Positions 1 through 5,341 of a stretch of 8,570 nucleotides of DNA are shown one piece after another; position 1 is the stretch's first letter; every line of letters begins with the position of its first letter. The translations under genes were made by a program, and so were the position numbers. Below the pieces are notes generated by a model, which saw nothing but the letters and a program-made list of their open reading frames with translations, made no database searches and had not been told where the DNA came from. This DNA is from Belnapia sp. (GTDB lineage Bacteria > Pseudomonadota > Alphaproteobacteria > Acetobacterales > Acetobacteraceae), in NCBI GenBank assembly GCA_028291445.1, contig JAQGIA010000356.1:1-8570 (forward strand), written 5' to 3'.

Positions 1-32
1 CGCTTTTCCGCAGCCTGCTACGCCTCGCGGCG

Positions 33-953
33 GTGACCGCCGCTGCCTGGCAGGGCCGGATCGGCGCGATCGTCTTTGTCCCGCTCTGGAGCACCGGCAT
101 CCTGTTCGGTGCCCTGGCCATCCGGCATGGCCCGCCCTTCGCCGTCACCGGGCTGCGCTTCGCCGCGGCGGCGGCCATCCTGGCCGGGCTGGCGCTGCTG
201 CGGCGTTCGCGCTGGCCGCGTGGCGCTGCCCTGGGCCATGCCGTCATGGTCGGGCTGCTGCTGCAGGGCGCGCATTACGCCGGGATCTATGCCGGCATGG
301 CGGCGGGCATGGAGGCGGGGATCGCCGCGCTGGTGGTCGGGCTGATCCCGGTTGCGACCGCGGCCGGCGCGATCCTGGTGCTGGAGGAGCGTTTCAGCCG
401 TTATCGCGCCCTGGCCGCCGCCCTTGGCCTGACTGCGGCGGCGCTGGTCGCCGGCAGCCGGGTCGGCTTCGGGTCGGGGGTCGCCACGCCGGCCCTGGCA
501 TTGCTGGCGCTGGCGGGCGGGGCAGGGGCCGCCCTGTGGCAGAAGCGCTTCGGATCCGGGGGCGCCGACCTGCCCTCCGCCGCCGTGCAACTGCTGGCGG
601 GCACGGTGGTGATGGCGCTTTGCTGGCTGGCCCTCGAACGCGGTACCCCGGCGGCTGGCTTCGGCGGGATCGACTGGGGCAGCCCGGCCTTGCTGTTCGC
701 CTTCGTCTGGACCGTCCTGGCCAATTCGGTGGGTGCGACCCTGTTGCTGCTATGGCTGCTGGCGCGCGGCGCGGCGGGGCGGGTGACCGGCTTGTTCTTC
801 CTGGTGCCGCCGGTCACCGCCCTGGCCGCGGTGCCGCTGCTGGGGGAGCCGTTGCGCCTGCCGCTGGTGCTGGCCGTCGGCCTGGGTGCCGTGGCGGTGC
901 GGCTGCTTGCGGCCGAGGCGCGGTCGGCGCCATCCCCCGCCGACCGCGCCTGA
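33..953 (+). CDS. EamA/DMT-family membrane transporter
   Basis: This is a 306-residue inner-membrane protein of the drug/metabolite transporter superfamily (EamA type), which usually exports small metabolites or amino acids. The substrate cannot be read from the sequence. Almost the whole protein is hydrophobic Ala/Leu/Val/Gly-rich helix, about ten segments in two similar halves. It opens with the family-like FVPLWSTGILFGALA helix and a following RFAAAAAIL segment; the first half ends with VLEERFSRYR, and near the C-terminus PLLGEPLRLP repeats the family pattern of a conserved Glu after helix 4/9. The length matches the family norm of about 290-310. The start is a GTG that puts about ten residues before the first helix, but no clear ribosome-binding site is seen. 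The frame is also open to the left window edge, so the true start could lie upstream. It ends 15 bp before the convergent hydrolase. Family call is confident; start and substrate are not. Confidence 0.85.
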   Translation: MTAAAWQGRIGAIVFVPLWSTGILFGALAIRHGPPFAVTGLRFAAAAAILAGLALLRRSRWPRGAALGHAVMVGLLLQGAHYAGIYAGMAAGMEAGIAALVVGLIPVATAAGAILVLEERFSRYRALAAALGLTAAALVAGSRVGFGSGVATPALALLALAGGAGAALWQKRFGSGGADLPSAAVQLLAGTVVMALCWLALERGTPAAGFGGIDWGSPALLFAFVWTVLANSVGATLLLLWLLARGAAGRVTGLFFLVPPVTALAAVPLLGEPLRLPLVLAVGLGAVAVRLLAAEARSAPSPADRA

Positions 954-968
954 CCCCGTAAGCCTGGC

Positions 969-1859
969 TTATCGAGCCAGCGCCGCCGCATGGCGGTCGC
1001 GGATGAAGGCGGCGACGTCGTTCGCGGTCGGAGCCAGGCTCGGCATCCAGGGGCCGGCCATCAGGATGTCGATATGCCCGATGCCGCGGTAGAGCTTGTC
1101 CTCGGCCTCGCCGTCGGCTTCCCTGATGGCGGCTGCCAGCCGGGTGGTATTTCCCGGATCGACCGTCAGGTCCCAACTGCCTGCCAGCAGCAGGCTCGGC
1201 GGCATGCCGGGATGGATATGGCTGACCGGCAGGATGACGGCGCGATCGGGCGACGGACCATAGATCGGCCGGAGCGCCCGGTTCTCGAAAAGCCACGGCT
1301 CGTAGACGCCGGAGAGGCCGACCAGCCCGGCGGGCGGCGGTTCGCCGAAGCCGGCATCGCGCAGATAATGGCGGTCGAGGCCGAGGAGCATGGCCATATA
1401 GGCCCCGGTCGAGTGGCCCACGATGAAGATGGAGCGTGGATCGGCGCCGTAGGCGGCGGCATTGCGGCGGGCGAAGGCGATGGCCGCCGCGGCATCCTCC
1501 ATGAAGCCCGGGAAGACCGCCTCGGGATAGAGCCGGTAATTCGGCACCACCACGACGGCGCCGCGGGCGGCGAGTGCGCCCGGCAGGGCAACGGCGATCG
1601 GCTCCTCCTTCTCGCCCATGGACCAGAGGCCGCCGTAGAGATAGACGACCAGCGGGCGCGGCCCGGCCGCAGGCTGGCGCGGCCGGTAGATGTCCAGCCC
1701 CTGGCGGGGGCTTGCCGCGGCATAGGCGACGTCGCGCTCGATGTCGTAATTGCCATCGGTCGGCATCATCAGGGTACGCGGCCCACAGCCTGAGGCCAGC
1801 AGCAGCAGGAGGGCCAGCGACGCGAGCAGGCGGCGCGGGCGGCGAATGGACTGGCGCAA
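969..1859 (-). CDS. Alpha/beta-hydrolase lipoprotein (esterase, BD-FAE/kynurenine formamidase-like)
   Basis: Probable carboxylesterase of the alpha/beta-hydrolase fold, anchored to a membrane as a lipoprotein. With the TTG start used here it is 296 aa. A basic n-region (RRPRR) is followed by a Leu-rich core and the lipobox-like LASGC, with lipidated Cys25. An oxyanion-type YLYGGLWSMG lies at about 73-82, the nucleophile elbow GHSTG at 148-152 (Ser150), the likely acid in GSWDLTVD (Asp230, alternatively Asp234) and His262 in GIGHID, so the triad looks complete. The substrate is unknown. The frame stays open to an ATG-type start at 2018, but that would bury the signal peptide behind about 50 unrelated residues. 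The TTG at 1857-1859 has GGAG six bases upstream and lies about 30 bp downstream of a promoter candidate. It is divergent from the dioxygenase, and a functional link is possible but unproven. The fold is confident; the start is moderately so. Confidence 0.85.
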   Translation of the reverse strand: MRQSIRRPRRLLASLALLLLLASGCGPRTLMMPTDGNYDIERDVAYAAASPRQGLDIYRPRQPAAGPRPLVVYLYGGLWSMGEKEEPIAVALPGALAARGAVVVVPNYRLYPEAVFPGFMEDAAAAIAFARRNAAAYGADPRSIFIVGHSTGAYMAMLLGLDRHYLRDAGFGEPPPAGLVGLSGVYEPWLFENRALRPIYGPSPDRAVILPVSHIHPGMPPSLLLAGSWDLTVDPGNTTRLAAAIREADGEAEDKLYRGIGHIDILMAGPWMPSLAPTANDVAAFIRDRHAAALAR

Positions 1860-1865
1860 ACGGGA

Positions 1866-1869
1866 CTCC
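1866..1869 (-). promoter_or_regulatory. Ribosome-binding site deciding the TTG start of the hydrolase
   Basis: On the minus strand GGAG is followed by six bases and then TTG (1859-1857), directly in front of a textbook lipoprotein signal peptide. This is the main reason for preferring the TTG over the far-upstream in-frame start. Confidence 0.5.
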
Positions 1870-1887
1870 GGGCCTGGGATGATAGCC

Positions 1888-1916
1888 TTATCAGATGCCA
1901 GGGCATATTTGTTCAA
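1888..1916 (-). promoter_or_regulatory. Sigma-70-like promoter for the hydrolase
   Basis: Read on the minus strand, TTGAAC (plus 1911-1916) and TGATAA (plus 1888-1893) are separated by exactly 17 bases, a good match to -35/-10 elements in an otherwise very GC-rich sequence. Transcription would begin near 1881, leaving a leader of about 20 nt before the TTG start. The spacer contains a small inverted repeat, ATGCC-AG-GGCAT (1895-1906), which could be an operator. This is a motif-level prediction only. Confidence 0.45.
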
Positions 1917-1938
1917 CCCCCGCGGGCAAGGCGAGCCG

Positions 1939-1967
1939 CTGACAGGCCAACCCGGGCCGGCTAGTCT
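1939..1967 (+). promoter_or_regulatory. Weak promoter candidate for the dioxygenase
   Basis: CTGACA (1939-1944) is followed after 17 bases by TAGTCT (1962-1967). The -35 match is good and the -10 match poor (three of six). If used, transcription would start near 1974 and the three hairpin repeats at 1981-2050 would all lie in the 5' untranslated leader. The region is GC-rich, so other or regulator-dependent promoters are equally possible. Confidence 0.25.
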
Positions 1968-1980
1968 GGCTGCGCACGAG

Positions 1981-2050
1981 AACGGGGCCTGAGCCCTGGT
2001 GATGCAAACGGGGCCCAAGCCCCGGCAATTCGAAACGGGGCCAAGCCCCG
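1981..2050 (+). repeat. Three tandem GC-rich hairpin repeats in the leader of the dioxygenase gene
   Basis: Three copies of a unit AACGGGGC-loop-GCCCCG begin at 1981, 2007 and 2034, spaced 26 and 27 bp. Each copy forms a 6-bp stem: 1983-1988 with 1993-1998 (loop CTGA, one G-U pair), 2009-2014 with 2019-2024 (loop CCAA, perfect) and 2036-2041 with 2045-2050 (loop CAA, perfect). The sequences between the stems differ, so the stem is the best conserved part. The array stops 4 bp before the GGGAG ribosome-binding site at 2055-2059. A role in mRNA stability, attenuation or protein binding is inference. Confidence 0.6.
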
Positions 2051-2054
2051 ATCA

Positions 2055-2059
2055 GGGAG
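2055..2059 (+). promoter_or_regulatory. Ribosome-binding site of the dioxygenase
   Basis: GGGAG lies eight bases before ATG 2068 and fixes the start there. The homology to TfdA-like proteins also begins shortly after this Met, whereas the 23 residues encoded upstream are low-complexity translations of the hairpin repeats. Confidence 0.6.
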
Positions 2060-2067
2060 ACCGGTCC

Positions 2068-2955
2068 ATGGTCCTGTCAATCACCCCCGCCAATGCTGCC
2101 CGGCCCGATTTCGTCGGTGAGGTCGCCGGCCTCGACCTGCGCGAGCCGGTTGGCAGCGCCGAGGCCGCGGCCATCGCTGCCGGCATGGACCGCTACGCCG
2201 TGCTGGTGTTCCGCGACCAGCGTATCGACGATACCCGGCAGATCGCCTTCAGCCGCCACTTCGGCGACCTGGAATTGGCGACCGGCGATATCGTGCAGGG
2301 CCAGGCACGCCGCCTGGCGATGGAGGTGAACGACATCTCCAACCTGGACCGGGACCTGAAACCATTGGCGCGGGACGATCGCAAGCGCCTGTTCAGCCTG
2401 GGCAACATGCTGTGGCACAGCGACAGCTCATTCAAGCCGACGCCGGCGAAGTACTCGCTGCTCTCGGCCCGGGTGATCCCCAAGGCCGGCGGCAATACCG
2501 AGTTCGCCGATATGCGCGCCGCCTGGGATGCGCTGGATGCCGAGACCAAGGCGATGGTGCGCGACATGGTTTGCGACCACAGCCAGATCTATTCCCGTGG
2601 CGTGCTCGGCTTCACCGATTTCACCGAGGAGGAGCGGGAGAAGTGGACCCCGGTGCCGCAGCGGCTGGTCCGCCGGCATCCCGGCTCGGGCCGGCTGTCG
2701 TTGTTCCTCTCGGCTCATGCCGGAGCGATCCACGGCATGCCGGTGCCGGAGGCGCGCGCCCTGCTGCGGGATTTGAACGAGCATGCGACGCAGCGGGAGT
2801 TCGTGCATGCCCATGTCTGGCGGCCCTATGATTTGGTGATGTGGGACAACCGCGCCACCATGCATCGCGCCCGGCGCTATGCGGCGGAGCAGCCACGCGA
2901 CCTGCACCGGACCACGGTGGCCGATGTCGCGCCTACGCTGGAGCAGGCAGCTTAG
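2068..2955 (+). CDS. TfdA-like Fe(II)/2-oxoglutarate-dependent dioxygenase (TauD/TfdA family)
   Basis: Cytoplasmic non-haem iron oxygenase that couples oxidative decarboxylation of 2-oxoglutarate to hydroxylation of a co-substrate. It is 295 aa, the usual length. The iron-binding facial triad is visible as His117 and Asp119 (LWHSDSSF) and His266 (TMHRARRY); Arg277, eleven residues after His266, fits the 2-oxoglutarate carboxylate-binding Arg. From memory of the family, the stretches LVFR, IAFSRHFG, LWHSDSSF, TEFADMRAA, EHATQREFV and DLVMWDNR match 2,4-dichlorophenoxyacetate dioxygenase TfdA much better than taurine dioxygenase TauD. TfdA-like proteins are common in alphaproteobacteria and often do not act on 2,4-D, so the substrate (an aryloxyalkanoate or another carboxylate) is left open. 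The ATG at 2068 has GGGAG eight bases upstream. An in-frame GTG at 1999 would translate the hairpin repeats and is disfavoured. No tfdB/C or regulator gene lies next to it. Confidence 0.88.
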   Translation: MVLSITPANAARPDFVGEVAGLDLREPVGSAEAAAIAAGMDRYAVLVFRDQRIDDTRQIAFSRHFGDLELATGDIVQGQARRLAMEVNDISNLDRDLKPLARDDRKRLFSLGNMLWHSDSSFKPTPAKYSLLSARVIPKAGGNTEFADMRAAWDALDAETKAMVRDMVCDHSQIYSRGVLGFTDFTEEEREKWTPVPQRLVRRHPGSGRLSLFLSAHAGAIHGMPVPEARALLRDLNEHATQREFVHAHVWRPYDLVMWDNRATMHRARRYAAEQPRDLHRTTVADVAPTLEQAA

Positions 2956-3015
2956 ATGCTGCCCATGCGCGTTGATGGCGTCCTTGGCTGATTGGTCTTG
3001 GACGGTCGCGCGCGG

Positions 3016-3249
3016 TCAGGGATCTGATTGCTGCGGGCAAGCCGGCGAAGGCCGTGGCCCCATGGGCGCATCGGCGGTGATCTGCCGGGCGCGCCACTTG
3101 ACGGCGGTTTTGAGGTTCAGGCTGTATTGGGCGGCGGGAGCGCGGATCGACGCTTGGGGTGTGGCTCGAACTCGCAGCGTTGTCCGGGCCGGGCCGTGAA
3201 GACCTGCCGCCATGGAGCGTCCTCTTGGCCACGACAGGACGCACCCCAT
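3016..3249 (-). pseudogene. Remnant of an IS481-family transposase (N-terminal helix-turn-helix only)
   Basis: The minus strand reads a 77-residue fragment. Its part from about residue 17 to 66 (about 3201 to 3052) resembles the N-terminus of IS481-type transposases: ARTT, then VRATPQASIRA, then the helix-turn-helix AAQYSLNLKTAVKWRARQ, then TADAPMGP. In intact members this is followed by about 250 more residues that carry the DDE catalytic domain. Here the match breaks off right after MGP (about 3060) and nothing similar follows in any frame towards the dioxygenase. Before the matching part the first residues do not fit well, suggesting a further small rearrangement. No terminal inverted repeats were recognised. 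The assignment rests on remembered family patterns, and the fragment cannot be active. It lies in the less GC-rich part of the window. Confidence 0.55.
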
Positions 3250-3616
3250 ACTGAGGATAACCGTCAGTCCGGCGAGACAGTGCCGTGGATCGTCCGCACC
3301 GGCGCGTCTTCTTGAGGGAAGACTTCTCCAATCACGCTGCGAATTTTCCCGTACTCAACAAGCCGCTCGAATGACTGCAGATCCACAACGGCCATTCGCA
3401 AGCCGCGTCATCATGCGTGGACGACGGGCACCGGATACTCGGACGGGGTGACCGGCCTATGGACACGTACCGTAATGCACAGCGAATTCAGGTTGATCAA
3501 CCGCGATGCCTGTACATGCTTCGACGAAGCAAAGCCGATCCATTCCCAACGCACGAGCATGACAATGACCGAACCGTGTTGTTGCGTCTCAGGGCAATGT
3601 CGATAGGTTGGCCTGC
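3250..3616. other. Gene-free stretch of lower GC content
   Basis: No supportable gene, RNA gene or terminator was found in these roughly 370 bp. The short frames on both strands lack family motifs and convincing ribosome-binding sites. A fragment reading PWIVRTGAS (about 3281-3310, plus strand) resembles the N-terminal part of IS5-type transposases but is followed at once by a stop, so it may be another decayed insertion sequence. A perfect 12-bp palindrome, GGTTGATCAACC, lies at 3491-3502 about 115 bp before the next gene and could be an operator. By eye the base composition from about 3430 on is clearly less GC-rich than in the flanking genes. Confidence 0.4.
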
Positions 3617-4486
3617 ATGATTTTCTGCGATCCCTTCCCGAGGCGTCAGCTGGTTCAACAATACGGTCATTCGGTGCGGCTTGGCTTGGCAGCCATGCTG
3701 CTGCTGCTGCCGGCTTTTGCCTTGGCTGCTTCGCCAACCCCGCGCGCTCCGTTGCCGGGTGAGCGATGCGTATCCGCTATCGACGCGGCAGAGCGGCGGA
3801 TGCAGTTGCCATCCCAGCTGTTACGCAGCATCGCCCTTGTCGAGAGTGGGCGACCGGACCCCACGACGGGGCAAGTTCTTCCATGGCCCTGGACCATCAA
3901 CGTGGCCGGCACGGGCTACTTCTTTGCCACACCCGACGAAGCCGTGGCCGCTGTCCGGGATTTTCAGGCAAAGGGTGTCAAGTCCATCGACGTCGGCTGT
4001 GCCCAGGTCAATCTTATGTATCATCCAGCCGCTTTTGATTCGATCGAGCGCGCATTCGATCCACAGGCCAATGCCGACTACGCCGCACGATTCTTGAAGT
4101 CCCTCTACGCAAGCACCAGTAACTGGCCGCTTGCGGCGGCTGCCTACCATTCTCAGACAGCGGAGCGTGGTCACGCCTATGCTCGGAAGGTCATGGCAAT
4201 ATGGCCTTCGGCAGCACGCTACGGAACCTTGCCATCCACCCCTGGCCTGGGGATGGCCGCCAGCCCTGACTATTCCATGTACCTGCCGGAGTTTGCGGCA
4301 CGCCTACGCCGCATGGATGAAGACAGAGCAAAGCGCGACGGGGCTGGTGCCCTCATCCAATCGGCTTGGGCGCATCGGCTGCCTGGTCTGCCTGAATTGG
4401 GAGCCAGTGCGAGTAATCCCCCTACGACGAACCGCCGGCGCAGTCTGGACACGCAGAATTCCTTGGCGATGCAACTGGGTCGGTAG
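3617..4486 (+). CDS. Secreted SLT-domain lytic transglycosylase
   Basis: Putative peptidoglycan lytic transglycosylase acting in the periplasm: such enzymes cut the MurNAc-GlcNAc bond and release 1,6-anhydro-muropeptides. With the ATG start it is 289 aa. A signal peptide is visible (hydrophobic LGLAAMLLLLPAFALA at about 22-37, cleavage near ALA-A), with an unusually long n-region. The SLT-type domain spans about 48-196: catalytic Glu76 in ALVESGRP, PWPWTINVAGTGYFF at 89-103, DVGCAQVNLMYHP at 125-137, ANADYAARFL at 151-160 and AAYHSQT at 175-181. Cys51 and Cys128 could form a disulfide. The last 90 residues are polar and unrecognised. A TTG at 3608 and a GTG at 3674 are alternative starts; the GTG would give a normal-length signal peptide. 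Relatives accompany flagellar, conjugation or secretion machinery, but none is visible here. Codon use is less GC-rich than in neighbours, suggesting acquisition. Confidence 0.82.
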   Translation: MIFCDPFPRRQLVQQYGHSVRLGLAAMLLLLPAFALAASPTPRAPLPGERCVSAIDAAERRMQLPSQLLRSIALVESGRPDPTTGQVLPWPWTINVAGTGYFFATPDEAVAAVRDFQAKGVKSIDVGCAQVNLMYHPAAFDSIERAFDPQANADYAARFLKSLYASTSNWPLAAAAYHSQTAERGHAYARKVMAIWPSAARYGTLPSTPGLGMAASPDYSMYLPEFAARLRRMDEDRAKRDGAGALIQSAWAHRLPGLPELGASASNPPTTNRRRSLDTQNSLAMQLGR

Positions 4487-4623
4487 GTGCCGAGACTTCC
4501 CGCGATGCAGCAGCCGGACTTCAAGCCGCCGTGTCCGATCGGTCTTTGTGCAGACCTGAGTTGACCGAGGCTTATGCCCGAAGCCCTGGCTTGGTATCGG
4601 CTGACAGCGCGGTCAGGATGCTC

Positions 4624-4667
4624 TCGGATGCACGGCAGCCCAAGCGCTTGGGCTGCCGTGCATCCGA
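4624..4667. repeat. Perfect 44-bp palindrome between convergent genes
   Basis: Two 22-bp arms meet without a spacer at 4645/4646 (centre AGCGCT); outer arms are TCGGATGCACGG and CCGTGCATCCGA. Every base of one arm pairs with the other; the next pair outward does not match. It sits between the 3' end of the transglycosylase gene (4486) and the 3' end of the minus-strand NTF2-like gene (4735). No T-run follows on either strand, so it is not a standard rho-independent terminator, although a transcript in either direction would form a very stable hairpin. A bidirectional transcription or RNA-decay barrier, or a REP-like mobile palindrome, are possible readings. Confidence 0.85.
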
Positions 4668-4734
4668 ACCGACACCAACCGAACAGAAGCCACTGCGTGC
4701 AAGCGCTCTCAGACCGGTTGCGGCAGCATCGGGC

Positions 4735-5193
4735 TCAAAGCCGGTAAGCCTGCCTTGCCAGCAGGCGCCAGTCATTACCCTGCTTCTGCCAGACTTGCAG
4801 TACCCCGATCCGGACAGGCGTCACCTGACCCGCCGGGCTAACCGTCTCACCCGTGAACAAGTGCCGGACGATAGCGTCGCTGCCGACGACCGAGATCGTC
4901 TGATCGCTCAGGTTGATCGTCCGGAACGCGCTGGCTTTCGACTCAAGATAGTCGACGAACTGCTTCTTGGTCTCGATCCGGCCGGCTGAATGGCCGTAGC
5001 TCAATCCATCCGCCGTCAAGGCCTCCAGCCGTCCCCGATCGACCTCGATCATTGCCTTCGTCAACGCCTCGACGGCCTGGGCAACCGCCTGTTCGGCCGC
5101 CGCCTGGGCCTGGACGGGATTGTACCCGGCAGCAGCCGCCATCAGGACGGCCGCTCCACTCACGATCCCGATGCTCCGGCGATGTATGGGCAT
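4735..5193 (-). CDS. Secreted NTF2-like protein (DUF4440/SnoaL type)
   Basis: A small 152-aa protein of the NTF2-like superfamily (cone-shaped alpha+beta fold found in ketosteroid isomerase, SnoaL and many proteins of unknown role). An N-terminal signal peptide is visible: basic MPIHRRS, hydrophobic stretch to about residue 23, and AQA before Ala32 as a likely cleavage site, so it should be periplasmic. The mature part shows the family order: helix EQAVAQAVEALTKAMIEVD, DGLSYGHSAG, then IETKKQFVDYL, strands around VVGSDAIVRHLFTGE, and the closing LQVWQKQGNDWRLLARQ, whose Trp-x(7)-Trp-Arg-Leu pattern is very typical of DUF4440 proteins. The length is normal. The start ATG at 5193 has a strong GGAGG nine bases upstream. 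No catalytic residues can be assigned with confidence; it may bind a small ligand. It diverges from the 452-aa gene across 148 bp. Confidence 0.82.
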   Translation of the reverse strand: MPIHRRSIGIVSGAAVLMAAAAGYNPVQAQAAAEQAVAQAVEALTKAMIEVDRGRLEALTADGLSYGHSAGRIETKKQFVDYLESKASAFRTINLSDQTISVVGSDAIVRHLFTGETVSPAGQVTPVRIGVLQVWQKQGNDWRLLARQAYRL

Positions 5194-5202
5194 GTCGATC
5201 TT

Positions 5203-5208
5203 CCTCCC
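5203..5208 (-). promoter_or_regulatory. Strong ribosome-binding site of the NTF2-like gene
   Basis: On the minus strand GGGAGG precedes the ATG at 5193-5191, with nine bases between GGAGG and the start codon. It fixes the start of the secreted protein. Confidence 0.6.
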
Positions 5209-5341
5209 TGTTGTTCATTATTGTTGCCGTGGAGCTTACGACCGGATTTCTGGATGGTCCACCGGTTAACACGGGGGCGGTCACCTCTCATTGTGCGGTG
5301 CACGTGCCGGGACCATAACCGGTCGCTGGAGGATTTTGGGC

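Noticed and set aside
951..975. TAAGCC-T-GGCTTA inverted repeat (959-971) as a bidirectional terminator between the exporter and the hydrolase
   Set aside because: The usable stem is very short, overlaps the hydrolase stop codon and has no T-run, so it is not supportable as a terminator.
990..1793. Plus-strand open frame of 267 codons opposite the hydrolase
   Set aside because: It is the mirror of the hydrolase coding sequence, which has an intact catalytic triad and signal peptide; the antisense product has no recognisable domain.
1981..2050. CRISPR-like array reading of the three short repeats
   Set aside because: The unit is under 20 bp with 7-11 bp between copies, there are only three copies and no cas genes; it fits tandem hairpins, not a CRISPR array.
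4560..4600. Alternating GGCTT/AAGCC arms that could form alternative hairpins, as in an attenuator
   Set aside because: The stems are only 5 bp, no leader peptide or downstream gene in the right orientation is present, and such short matches are expected by chance.
4531..4989. Overlapping open frames on both strands around the palindrome that share the peptide SDARQPKRLGCRASE
   Set aside because: The shared peptide is a direct result of the 44-bp palindrome being read on both strands; neither frame has a ribosome-binding site or family motif.
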